Positions 36,732-44,657 of a DNA stretch of 64,000 nucleotides are shown here, piece after piece. Numbering within the stretch: the first letter of the stretch is position 1; each line of letters starts with the position of its first letter. The translations under genes were made by a program, and so were the position numbers. Origin of the DNA: Goodfellowiella coeruleoviolacea (GTDB lineage: Bacteria; Actinomycetota; Actinomycetes; Mycobacteriales; Pseudonocardiaceae); contig NZ_JAMTCK010000004.1 of the NCBI RefSeq assembly GCF_024171785.1, forward strand, positions 310,001 to 374,000, written 5' to 3'. Below the pieces are notes generated by a model. That model saw only the letters and a program-made list of their open reading frames with translations. It did no database searches and had not been told where the DNA came from.

Positions 36732-37862
36732 TCAGAACGTCACGTGGCCGAGCTTGTCCGGGTTGGCCATGTCGTAGATGGTGGTGACCAACCCGTGCTG
36801 GACGCTGAACACCGCCACCCGCGCCGGCACCGGCTGGTGTTCCCCGTCGCCGGGCGTGGCCGGGATCAGCAGCCCCAACTCGCCGTTGACCAGCACCGGC
36901 CGACCCACGGTGAGCAGGGCGGGGCCGTAGCGCCGCAGCAGGCCGGCCAGGAACCGGGCGACCTTGTCCGCACCGGTGACCGGGTGGAGCGCGGTCCTGG
37001 CCCGGCCGCCGGCGTCGCCGATCAGCGTCGCCTCCGGGTGCAGCAGGCGCACCACCGCGTCCAGGTCACCCGAGCTGAGCGCGGCCAGGAACCGTTCCAG
37101 GGTCTCGCGCTGGGCGGCCAACTCCACCCGGGGTGGTGGGGCGGCCTCGGCCGCGATCCGCCGGCCCCGCGAGGCGTGCTGCCTGGCCGCGGCCACCGAG
37201 CAGCCCAGGGTGGCGGCGATCTCGGCGAACGGCACGTCGAACGCGTCGTGCAGCACGAACGCCACCCGCTGTTCCGGGCTGAGGCGGTCGAGCACCACGA
37301 GCGCGGCCAGCCGCACCCCGTCGTCGCGGACCGCGACCTCCAGCGGATCAGCGCCGACCTGGTCGGGCGCGCCGCCGCTGCCCAGCGGGGTGACCACGGG
37401 TTCGGGCAGCCACGAGCCCACGTAGCGTTCCCGGCGCACGGCGGCCGAGCGCAGCCTGTCCAGGCAGATCCGGCCCACCACCGTGGTCAGCCACGCCGGC
37501 AGGTCACGGATTCCGGCCGGCGCGAGCCCGTCGGCCGAGCCGCCGGTGCCCGCTTCCCCGGTGCCCGTTTCCCCAGCGTCTGTTTCCCCGGCGCCCGGCT
37601 CCTTGCCGCCGGTTCCCCCAGCACCTGGTTCCGCAGCACCTGGATCCGCAGTGCCCAGTTCTCCAGGGCCCAGTTCTCCAGACCCCAGTTCTCCAGTACC
37701 CAGCTCCGCGGCACCCGGGGCCTGCCCGACCAGCCGCAGCCACGCCTCCTGCACCGCGTCCTCGGCGTCGGCGACGCTGCCGGTGAGTCGGTAGGCCACC
37801 GCGAGCAGGTGCGGGCGGTGCGCGGTGAACTCGGTGGCCAACCGGTCGTGGGCTGCGGGCAT
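36732..37862 (-). CDS. ECF sigma factor, SigJ/ECF41-like, with repeat insertion
   Basis: A 376-residue extracytoplasmic-function sigma factor. Region 2 begins TEFTAHRPHLLAVAYRLTGSVADAEDAVQEAWLRL (in parts: VAYRLTGSVADAEDAVQEAWL). A pentapeptide insertion occupies residues about 48-113, then region 2 resumes (DLPAWLTTVVGRICLDRLRSA). Region 4 follows (LSPEQRVAFVLHDAFDVPFAEIAATLG). The C-terminal SnoaL-like extension carries GDAGGRA and MANPDKLGHV, matching the ECF41 regulatory signature. The extension replaces an anti-sigma factor in this family. Start chosen: ATG 37862. Confidence 0.88.
   Translation of the reverse strand: MPAAHDRLATEFTAHRPHLLAVAYRLTGSVADAEDAVQEAWLRLVGQAPGAAELGTGELGSGELGPGELGTADPGAAEPGAGGTGGKEPGAGETDAGETGTGEAGTGGSADGLAPAGIRDLPAWLTTVVGRICLDRLRSAAVRRERYVGSWLPEPVVTPLGSGGAPDQVGADPLEVAVRDDGVRLAALVVLDRLSPEQRVAFVLHDAFDVPFAEIAATLGCSVAAARQHASRGRRIAAEAAPPPRVELAAQRETLERFLAALSSGDLDAVVRLLHPEATLIGDAGGRARTALHPVTGADKVARFLAGLLRRYGPALLTVGRPVLVNGELGLLIPATPGDGEHQPVPARVAVFSVQHGLVTTIYDMANPDKLGHVTF
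37525..37721 (-). repeat. 15-bp tandem repeats inside the ECF sigma gene
   Basis: About eleven in-frame 15-base units encoding pentads such as LGTGE, LGSGE, LGPGE and PGAGE. On the plus strand a clear unit is CAGTTCTCCAGACCC. They fall in the loop between sigma regions 2.2 and 2.3. Confidence 0.88.
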
Positions 37863-37951
37863 GCCCCCATCCTGCCGCTGGCCCGCGCCGGCCTCGGCAC
37901 CCCGGGTACCGGCAGGGCACGCCAGGTGTCCGCGGCGGGAACCGACGTAAC

Positions 37952-37957
37952 TAGACT
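37952..37957 (+). promoter_or_regulatory. -10 hexamer of dnaG
   Basis: TAGACT ends eight bases before the GTG start of dnaG, so the message may be leaderless. An overlapping TAACTA is four bases upstream. Confidence 0.45.
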
Positions 37958-37965
37958 CGACTCCC

Positions 37966-39876
37966 GTGGCGGGACGGATTCGGGAAAGCGACATCGCGCA
38001 GGTGCGGGAGCGAAACCGGATCAACGACGTGGTCGGTGACTACGTGGCGCTGCGGCCCGCCGGCGGTGGCGCGCTCAAGGGGCTGTGCCCGTTCCACGAC
38101 GAGAAGACGCCGTCGTTCAACGTCCGGCCCAGCCACGGCACGTTCCACTGCTTCGGCTGCGGCGAGGGCGGCGACGTGATCGCCTTCATCCAGAAGCACG
38201 AGCACCTGAGCTTTGTCGAGGCCGTGGAGCGACTGGCCGCCCGCGTCGGCATCCAGCTGACCTACGAGGGCGGCGGCGCCAGCGTGAAGCGCGACCGGGG
38301 CACCAGGGCCCGGCTGGTCGAGGCGCACCGCGCCGCCGCCGAGTTCTACGCCGAGCAGCTGCGCAGCCCGGAGGCTCGGCCGGCCAGGGAGTACCTGGCC
38401 CAGCGCGACTTCGACGAGGCCGCGGCCACCATGTTCGGCTGCGGGTACGCGCCGGGCGGGTGGGACAAGCTCACCCGGCACCTGATCGGCCGCGGGTTCG
38501 AGCTGTCCGAGCTGTACAAGGCGCAGCTGAGCAAGGAGGGCCGGCAGGGCCCGATCGACCGGTTCCACCGCCGGCTGCTCTGGCCGATCCGCGACCTCAG
38601 CGGCGACGTGGTGGGCTTCGGCGCGCGCCGCGTCTTCGACGACGACCCGATCCAGGCCAAGTACCTCAACACCGGGGAAAGCCCGATCTACAAGAAGTCC
38701 CAGGTGCTGTTCGGACTGGACCTGGCCAAGCGGGAGATCGCCAAGCGGCGGCAGGCCGTGGTGGTCGAGGGCTACACCGACGTGATGGCCATGCACCTGG
38801 CCGGGGTGCCCACGGCGGTGGCCTCCTGCGGCACCGCGTTCGGCGCCGAGCACATCGCGGTGCTGCGCCGGCTGCTGCTGGACGACAAGTTCTACAGCGG
38901 CGAGGTGATCTTCACCTTCGACGGCGACGAGGCCGGGCAGAAGGCCGCGCTCAAGGCGTTCGAGGAGGACCAGCAGTTCGCCGGCCAGACCTTCATCGCG
39001 GTGGCCCCCGACGGCATGGACCCCTGCGAGCTGCGCCAGGCCAAGGGCGACGTGGCCGTGCGCGACCTGGTGGCGCGGCGCCAGCCGCTGTTCAAGTTCG
39101 CCATCCTCAGCCTGCTGCGCGGCTACGACCTCAACACCGGCGAGGGCCGGGTCGCCGCGCTGAACCGGACCGTGCCGCTGGTGGCCCAGATCAAGGACGT
39201 CGCCCTGCGGGACGACTACGCCAGGCAGCTGGCCGGCTGGGTGGGCTGGCAGCAGCCCGAGTCCGAGATCGTGCAGCGGGTCCGCGAGGTCGCCGGCGGC
39301 GGCCCGGCGCGCAAGCCCAGGGCCAGGGTGGTGCGGCAGGACCCCAACCAGGGCGCGCTGGCCGTGGGCGCCGCCGGCCCGGCCCGGCCCAACCCGCGCG
39401 ACCCGCAGCTGGGGGCGCAGCGGGAGGCGCTCAAGGTGGCGCTGCAACTGCCCGAGCTGGCCGGCCCCTACTACGACTCGCTGCCCGAGGAGGTGTTCAC
39501 CCACGACGCCTACCGGGAACTGCACCGCAGCGTGCTGGCGGCCGGTGGCACCTCGTGCGGGCTGTCCGGGCCGGCACTGGTGGAGGCGGTCGGCCAGCAG
39601 TGCGAGCACCAGACGGTGCGCTCGCTGCTCACCGAACTGGCGGTGGAGCCGCTGATCAAGGCGCGCAGCGAACCCGACGAGCGCTACGCCAGCAGTGTGC
39701 TGGCCCGGGTGCAGGAGAGCCTGCTGGTGCGGCAGATCGCCGAGCTGAAGTCCCGGCTGCAGCGGATGTCCCCGCTGGACGACGCCGACGAGTACCGGGC
39801 GTTGTTCGGTGACCTGGTGGCGCTGGAGGAGTACCGCAAGGCACTGGGCGAGCAGGCCGCCGGAGCGCTGCAGTGA
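37966..39876 (+). CDS. dnaG: DNA primase DnaG
   Basis: The replicative primase (636 residues). The zinc-binding domain has C41, H44, C62 and C65 (CPFHDEKTPSFNV, FHCFGCGEGGDV). The N-terminal catalytic core includes KYLNTGESPIYKKS; TOPRIM motifs are VVVEGYTDVMAM and FTFDGDEAGQKAAL. The C-terminal DnaB-interacting region is present. GTG 37966 gives the expected VAGRIRESDI start. The hypothetical gene downstream overlaps its stop by four bases. Confidence 0.97.
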   Translation: MAGRIRESDIAQVRERNRINDVVGDYVALRPAGGGALKGLCPFHDEKTPSFNVRPSHGTFHCFGCGEGGDVIAFIQKHEHLSFVEAVERLAARVGIQLTYEGGGASVKRDRGTRARLVEAHRAAAEFYAEQLRSPEARPAREYLAQRDFDEAAATMFGCGYAPGGWDKLTRHLIGRGFELSELYKAQLSKEGRQGPIDRFHRRLLWPIRDLSGDVVGFGARRVFDDDPIQAKYLNTGESPIYKKSQVLFGLDLAKREIAKRRQAVVVEGYTDVMAMHLAGVPTAVASCGTAFGAEHIAVLRRLLLDDKFYSGEVIFTFDGDEAGQKAALKAFEEDQQFAGQTFIAVAPDGMDPCELRQAKGDVAVRDLVARRQPLFKFAILSLLRGYDLNTGEGRVAALNRTVPLVAQIKDVALRDDYARQLAGWVGWQQPESEIVQRVREVAGGGPARKPRARVVRQDPNQGALAVGAAGPARPNPRDPQLGAQREALKVALQLPELAGPYYDSLPEEVFTHDAYRELHRSVLAAGGTSCGLSGPALVEAVGQQCEHQTVRSLLTELAVEPLIKARSEPDERYASSVLARVQESLLVRQIAELKSRLQRMSPLDDADEYRALFGDLVALEEYRKALGEQAAGALQ

Positions 39877-40424
39877 GCGGCTGGCTGCGCCGGCTGGCCC
39901 GGCGGCTGGGCGGGCAGCGGCTGCCCGAGGGCTTTCCCGGCACGCTGGCGGCGGGGGAGAACGTGGTCGCGGTGGCCGAGGAGCGCTCCGGCGGGCACCT
40001 GGTGGCCACGTCGCTGGGGCTGTGGCTGCCGGAGGGGGAGCGGACCAGGCGGGTGGGCTGGCACCTGATCAGCAAGGCCGTCTGGCAGGCGGGCGCGCTG
40101 GCCGTGGTCGAGGCCAGGCAGACCGGGACCGCGGGTGCGGCCGTGCTCCTGGCTGATCTGCCCACCAGGCGGTTCACCCTGACCGAGCCGGGCCGGGTGC
40201 CCGAGGTGGTGCACGCCAGGGTCACCGGCTCGATCAGGTCCAGCCACCGCCGCGAGCTGCCCGGTGGGGGCGCGTGGTTCGTGCAGCGCAAGGTGCCCGG
40301 TCAGGACGGGGTGGTGCTCCAGGTCCGGGCCGATCCGGGCACCGACGCCGAGGCGCTGCGGGTGATCGCCGAGCAGGTGGCCGCGCGGGTGGACCAGGTG
40401 CGCCGCGCCGCTCCGGACGCCTGA
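39873..40424 (+). CDS. Conserved hypothetical protein coupled to dnaG
   Basis: A 183-residue soluble protein. The central part is beta-rich (ENVVAVAEERSGGHLVATSLGLWLPEG), with HARVTGSIRSSHRREL and a final helix (AEALRVIAEQVAARVDQVRRAA). Its GTG start overlaps the dnaG stop (GTGA), so it is coupled to dnaG. Homologues follow dnaG in many actinobacteria; the function is unknown. Confidence 0.82.
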   Translation: MSGWLRRLARRLGGQRLPEGFPGTLAAGENVVAVAEERSGGHLVATSLGLWLPEGERTRRVGWHLISKAVWQAGALAVVEARQTGTAGAAVLLADLPTRRFTLTEPGRVPEVVHARVTGSIRSSHRRELPGGGAWFVQRKVPGQDGVVLQVRADPGTDAEALRVIAEQVAARVDQVRRAAPDA

Positions 40425-40473
40425 GGCGACCAGGATGTGCTGACGCAGGGTTCTCGTTCCGTCACCCCTCCTT

Positions 40474-40495
40474 TAAAGTACGTACGTACGGTTTA
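40474..40495 (+). promoter_or_regulatory. Palindrome before the methyltransferase gene
   Basis: A 12-bp perfect palindrome GTACGTACGTAC (40478-40489) is framed by TAAA (40474-40477) and TTTA (40492-40495) and lies just before a GGAGG ribosome site. The region is unusually AT-rich for this genome. It looks like a TetR-type operator, although no TetR gene is adjacent. Confidence 0.5.
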
Positions 40496-40509
40496 TTTGG
40501 AGGTGCGCG

Positions 40510-41283
40510 ATGTGGGACCCCGACAAGTACCTGACCTTCGCCGACCACCGCTCCCGGCCGTTCCACGAGCTGGTCGCCAGGGTCGCGGCGGAGGCGCCCC
40601 GGCGGGTGGTCGACCTGGGCTGCGGACCCGGCAACCTGACCGAGCACCTGGCCCGGCGCTGGCCGGCCGCGCGCCTGGAGGCACTGGACTCCTCGCCCGA
40701 GATGGTCGCCGCCGCGCGCGAGCGCGGCCTGACCGCCGACCTCGCCGACGTGCGCGAGTGGACACCCGAGCCGGACACCGAGGTGGTGGTCAGCAACGCG
40801 GTGCTGCAGTGGGTGCCCGGCCACCAGGAACTGCTCCGGCGCTGGGTGGCGGCCCTGCCCGAGGGCGCGTGGCTGGCCTTCCAGGTGCCGGGCAACTTCG
40901 GCGCGCCCTCGCACGCCATCTCCCGTGAACTCGCCGGCCTGCCCCGGTGGCGCGCGGCGCTCGGCGAGACCGTGCTGCGCGGCGCGGACACCGTGCTCGA
41001 CCCGACCGGCTACGCCGCGCTGCTGGCCGACGCCGGGTGCGCGGTGGACGCCTGGGAAACCACCTACCTGCAGCGGCTCACCGGACCCGACGCCGTGCTG
41101 GAGTGGATCAGCGGCACGGCACTGCGGCCGGTGCGGGCCGCGCTCGGCGACGCGGACTGGGCGGAGTTCCGGGCCGAGCTGGCCGGCCGGCTGCGCCAGG
41201 CGTACCCGGTGCGGGCCGACGGCACCACCTGGTTCCCGTTCCGCCGGGTGTTCGTGGTGGCCAGGACCGCGACCGAGGCGTGA
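40510..41283 (+). CDS. tam: Trans-aconitate 2-methyltransferase-like enzyme
   Basis: A 257-residue class I SAM methyltransferase. Motif I is [34 protein letters not shown] is motif II and [21 protein letters not shown] is motif IV. The N-terminus [21 protein letters not shown] and the C-terminus [10 protein letters not shown] match Tam, which methylates trans-aconitate, a spontaneous inhibitor of the TCA cycle. It has its own control region with a palindrome. Confidence 0.88.
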   Translation: MWDPDKYLTFADHRSRPFHELVARVAAEAPRRVVDLGCGPGNLTEHLARRWPAARLEALDSSPEMVAAARERGLTADLADVREWTPEPDTEVVVSNAVLQWVPGHQELLRRWVAALPEGAWLAFQVPGNFGAPSHAISRELAGLPRWRAALGETVLRGADTVLDPTGYAALLADAGCAVDAWETTYLQRLTGPDAVLEWISGTALRPVRAALGDADWAEFRAELAGRLRQAYPVRADGTTWFPFRRVFVVARTATEA

Positions 41284-41334
41284 GGGCCGAGGCGTGCGAC
41301 GGCCGGCGCGGCGGCCGCGCGCGGGGATCGTCGA

Positions 41335-41604
41335 TCAGGCGCGCGGGATCACCGAGTCACGCGACCGCGACCGACGATCCGCGCCGGTGATCTTGGTCAC
41401 CGCCGCGGTGCCCTCGGTCCCGGCGTCCCGGCCGGCCAACCCGGTCCACTCGCCGACCTTCGCGCGGACCACCCCGGCCGCGCCCTGCACCACCGGGTGG
41501 TCGATCAGCCGGCGGTAGGCGCGTACCAGCTGGTCATACCGCTGCCGACCGGCCCGGGCGCCGAGCACGTACCCCACGGCGGCCCCGAACAGGATCCCCT
41601 TCAT
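41335..41604 (-). CDS. Small YtxH-like membrane-associated protein
   Basis: An 89-residue protein starting MKGILFGAAVGYVLGARAGRQRYDQL: a glycine-rich membrane helix with the GYVLGARAGRxRY signature of YtxH-like proteins, then a helical soluble part and a basic tail. ATG 41604 has GGAGGGAGA upstream. Genes of this type often sit near tRNA-Asn in actinobacteria. Function unknown. Confidence 0.8.
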   Translation of the reverse strand: MKGILFGAAVGYVLGARAGRQRYDQLVRAYRRLIDHPVVQGAAGVVRAKVGEWTGLAGRDAGTEGTAAVTKITGADRRSRSRDSVIPRA

Positions 41605-41738
41605 CAGCTCTCCCTCCTCCGGACAAGACCATCTTCCCGCAGTCGGCGAGGCAAGGTGGGGGGTGTGCGCGAGCACTCCTGGGGATGCGCTAGAGTTACC
41701 ACCCGTCGGCACCGCCCGACGAAAGAACTGAAGAACGG

Positions 41739-41811
<73 letters not shown>

Positions 41812-41815
41812 CAGT

Positions 41816-41841
41816 AAGCCCAGGTCAGCGCACCTGGGCTT
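41816..41841 (+). terminator. Intrinsic terminator of tRNA-Asn
   Basis: AAGCCCAGGT (41816-41825) pairs perfectly with ACCTGGGCTT (41832-41841) around a six-base loop, five bases after the tRNA. It is followed by TCGTGTTT. Confidence 0.85.
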
Positions 41842-42148
41842 TCGTGTTTCCCAGGCACGGCGAGATCCACTCGCCACATGCCCTCCACCAAAACGCCGAG
41901 CACCCAGCCTCGGCACCACGCGGTTCGAGGGCGAGCGGGCCGCGCCCATGCCGGGCGCCACGGCACTCGACCGGGCTGGCTCGCCCGCCAACACGGCGAT
42001 CAGGGAATCTGACCGGGATCGGGCCGTCCACCGCCTGGTGCCCGCTGTCGCCTGATCCGGCGAATTCCGGGTGGGCGTGGTGCGGACGTGCCTGGCCAGG
42101 CACGCCACAGCCCGAGCCCGGTTTCCCTTTTCCCCACGGTGATTGCAG
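41842..42148. other. Spacer between tRNA-Asn and the DUF2236 gene
   Basis: About 300 bases in which no coding or RNA feature was recognised. Open frames are shadows without domains. An inverted repeat lies at the right end, just before the DUF2236 gene. Confidence 0.4.
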
Positions 42149-42184
42149 AATGCGATCAACGATGTTGCTCTGGGTGATCGCATT
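42149..42184 (+). promoter_or_regulatory. 10-bp inverted repeat before the DUF2236 gene
   Basis: AATGCGATCA (42149-42158) and TGATCGCATT (42175-42184) with a 16-base spacer. The right arm ends 11 bases before the GTG and abuts the GAGG ribosome site. It may be an operator or an RNA hairpin controlling translation. Confidence 0.55.
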
Positions 42185-42195
42185 GCGAGGTGGCG

Positions 42196-43173
42196 GTGGT
42201 GGCGGGCCTGCGTGCGCGGCTGGACTCGGTGTTGGGTGTTCGCGACCGGTACGCGCGCCTGGCCACGATCCTCGCCCTGGATCCCGAGCGCGACCACCAG
42301 AAGATCCTGCGGCTGTCCGCGGCCTACGAGTTCCCCTGGGACTACCGGCGCGCCCTCGAACTCGCGCTGTTCCGCACCTACTGCGTGCCCTCGATCTCGG
42401 CGCTGCTCGCCGCCACCGGGGAGTTCGCCAACCGGGCGCAGCGCCGCTACGACGACACCGCGCTGCTCATGGGCGAGCTGGTGGAACACGGGTACGACTC
42501 GCCCCGGGGACGCGAGTCGCTGCGCGTGGTCAACGGCATGCACCGCCGGTACCGCATTGACAACGGCGACATGAAGTACGTGCTGTCGACGTTCGTCTAC
42601 GACCCGATCGCCTGGATCGACCAGTTCGGCTGGCGCCGGCTGACCGACCACGAACGCCTGGCCGCGTTCCACTTCTACCGCGCGGTCGGGCAGCGCATGG
42701 GCATCACCGACCTGCCCGAGGGGTACGCGGAGTTCGCCGAGTTCAAGCGCGACTACGAGCACACGCACTTCCGCTACGCCACGACCAACCACGAAATCGG
42801 CTGCTACACCCTGGACCTGGTCTGCTCCTGGTATCCGCGGCCGGTCCGCCCCCTGGTCGCCCAGGTGGTGCTGTCCCTGCTGGACCGGGGGATGCTCGAC
42901 GCGTTCGCGTTCACCGCTCCGCCGGCCTGGGTCGGACCGGCGGCCAGGAGCGCGCTGCGGACCCGGGCGGCCCTCGTCCAACTGCTACCGCCGCGTCGCA
43001 CCTCCAGGTTGCTGCGCGACCCGCGCAACCGCACCTACCCGGGCTACCCGAACGGCTACCGGATCAGCCAGCTCGGTGCCGCGCCGCCGACCGACATCGA
43101 CCCGCGCTGGCTCAGCCGCCCCATCCCGGCCCAGTCCAGGGCCACTGACAGCGATGTTTTGCCGCCTGGGTAG
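42196..43173 (+). CDS. DUF2236 (MpaB-like) oxygenase-family protein
   Basis: A protein of 325 residues, helical throughout. Landmarks are YEFPWDYRRALELALFRTY, VNGMHRRYRIDNGDMKYVLSTFVYDPIAWIDQFGWR (in parts: MHRRYRIDNGDMKYVLSTFV, WIDQFGWRRLTDHE), and RDYEHTHFRYATTNHEIG. The family (MpaB/latex-clearing protein-like) includes heme oxygenases, with histidines such as those in the GMHRRY and ERLAAFHFYR regions as candidate ligands. Substrate unknown. GTG 42196 has GAGG at five bases; GTG 42190 is an alternative. Confidence 0.8.
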   Translation: MVAGLRARLDSVLGVRDRYARLATILALDPERDHQKILRLSAAYEFPWDYRRALELALFRTYCVPSISALLAATGEFANRAQRRYDDTALLMGELVEHGYDSPRGRESLRVVNGMHRRYRIDNGDMKYVLSTFVYDPIAWIDQFGWRRLTDHERLAAFHFYRAVGQRMGITDLPEGYAEFAEFKRDYEHTHFRYATTNHEIGCYTLDLVCSWYPRPVRPLVAQVVLSLLDRGMLDAFAFTAPPAWVGPAARSALRTRAALVQLLPPRRTSRLLRDPRNRTYPGYPNGYRISQLGAAPPTDIDPRWLSRPIPAQSRATDSDVLPPG

Positions 43174-43208
43174 TCTCCGACTGGCGACGACGAGTCCTGT
43201 GTCACGTG

Positions 43209-43286
43209 GGGGCGGTAGCTCAGCTGGTCAGAGCAGCGGACTCATAATCCGTCAGGTCGTGGGTTCGAACCCCACCCGCCCCACCA
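43209..43286 (+). tRNA. tRNA-Met (CAT)
   Basis: Acceptor GGGGCGG pairs with CCGCCCC; D-arm GCTCAGCTGGTCAGAGC; anticodon loop CTCATAA with CAT at 43243-43245; T-arm GTGGGTTCGAACCCCAC; discriminator A and encoded CCA. It resembles elongator Met rather than initiator (acceptor paired at position 1). The variable loop is six bases. tRNA-Ile2 (CAT with lysidine) cannot be excluded by anticodon alone. Confidence 0.9.
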
Positions 43287-43566
43287 CGGCCCGCCAGACA
43301 GGGCAACCGATTTCAAGATCAACTAGAGGCTACCACCGAGCCCGGTCGCGGCTGTTCGCGCCCCCGGGCGGGAGTGCGGGGCGCGGTGTCGAGCGCGCGA
43401 ACCGGTGGTGGCCGGACACCCGTTGCTGTCCCCAGCCGCACCTCCGATTGTCATAGACAGCGGTTATGAGTGCTGGTCTTGGACGGACTGGCGGTGGCCG
43501 TCCCAGGATGGGTGGCGCCCAGTGGCGCGGATGGGGGACCGCGGGGCGCTGTCCTTGGTGTCCCCG
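43287..43566. other. Spacer after tRNA-Met
   Basis: About 280 bases without a supported gene. The downstream oxidoreductase frame is open here but lacks a start with a ribosome site until 43620. Confidence 0.4.
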
Positions 43567-43604
43567 GACATCTACCTGTCGTGGTGACATCTACCTGTCG
43601 TGAT
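43567..43604 (+). repeat. 19-bp tandem repeat before the oxidoreductase gene
   Basis: GACATCTACCTGTCGTGGT (43567-43585) is repeated at once with one mismatch (43586-43604). It ends 15 bases before the ATG. Repeats of about two helical turns can be regulator sites. Confidence 0.7.
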
Positions 43605-43619
43605 GGGAGAAGGAGCACG

Positions 43620-44534
43620 ATGCGTGCGCTGGTTCATGACCCGAGCGCGTTCCAGGGACTTGGTTTCGCCGAGGTACCGGAGCCGCTGCCGGCGAGGTCA
43701 CAGGTGTTGATCGAGGTCCACGCGGTCTCGCTCAACTTCGCTGAACTCGCCTTCAAAGCCGAGCGGTGCGAGCCCGGCGAGATCCTCGGGGGTGACGCGG
43801 CCGGCGTGGTGCGCCAGGCGGCGGCCGACGGGTCCGGGCCCGCCGTCGGCACCCGCGTGACCACGTTTGACTGGCGGGGCGGGTGGGGCGAACTCCGCGC
43901 CGTGGACACGGCCAACCTCGCGGTGGTGCCGGACTCGGTCGACCTGGGCGCGGCCAGCGCGCTGCCGGTGGCCGGGGTCACCGCGCTCCAGGCCCTGCGC
44001 GGCCTCGGGTCGGTGCTCGGCCGCCGGGTGCTGGTCACCGGTGCCTCGGGTGGGGTCGGGCGCTTCGCCGTGCAGCTCGCGGCACGAGCTGGCGCGCACG
44101 TCATCGCCGCCGTGGGCAGCGCCGCCCGCGGCCAGGGCCTGGCCGAGCTTGGCGCGGCCGAGGTCGTGGTGGGGCTGGAGAACGTCACCGCGCCGGTCTT
44201 CGGTGTGCTCGACAACGTCGGCGGTGACCTGCTCGCCGAGGCGTTCGCCCTGGTGGAGCCGGGTGGTTCGGTGCAGAGCATCGGCAACGCCGCGCGGCGG
44301 CCCACGGTGATCGACTTCGAGCGGGAGCGGCTGCGGGGTGGCGGCCGGCGGATCGAGCCCTTTGTCGTGTCGACTCCTTTCGGTCCGGACCTCGCCCACC
44401 TCGTCACCGCGCTGGAGCGCGGCTGGCTCGACCCGCAGATCGGGTGGCGGACCGGGTGGGACCGCGCGGCCGAGGCGGCCGAGGCACTGTTGGCGCGCAG
44501 GGTGGCGGGCAAGGCAGTGCTTGATGTGCGGTGA
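43620..44534 (+). CDS. Zinc-independent MDR-type quinone oxidoreductase
   Basis: A 304-residue NAD(P)H-dependent medium-chain reductase. The N-terminal GroES-like part (MRALVHDPSAFQGLGFAEVPEP, ILGGDAAGVV) precedes a Rossmann domain (RRVLVTGASGGVGRFAVQLAARAG) and a DNVGGDLLAEAF stretch. Catalytic zinc ligands are absent, as in quinone oxidoreductases. ATG 43620 has AGAAGGAG upstream. It is separated from the convergent Gfo/Idh gene by 123 bases. Confidence 0.88.
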   Translation: MRALVHDPSAFQGLGFAEVPEPLPARSQVLIEVHAVSLNFAELAFKAERCEPGEILGGDAAGVVRQAAADGSGPAVGTRVTTFDWRGGWGELRAVDTANLAVVPDSVDLGAASALPVAGVTALQALRGLGSVLGRRVLVTGASGGVGRFAVQLAARAGAHVIAAVGSAARGQGLAELGAAEVVVGLENVTAPVFGVLDNVGGDLLAEAFALVEPGGSVQSIGNAARRPTVIDFERERLRGGGRRIEPFVVSTPFGPDLAHLVTALERGWLDPQIGWRTGWDRAAEAAEALLARRVAGKAVLDVR

Positions 44535-44657
44535 GGGTTGATGCTCGGTGCGGGTTTGGGTGTGCGGTGAGGATTTCGGTGTGTTGCGGGGCTTGAAGGG
44601 GTGAGACTGGGGCGGGGGCTCGCCGAGACTGTGAAGTGCGTGCGGCTGGGGGCTGGC

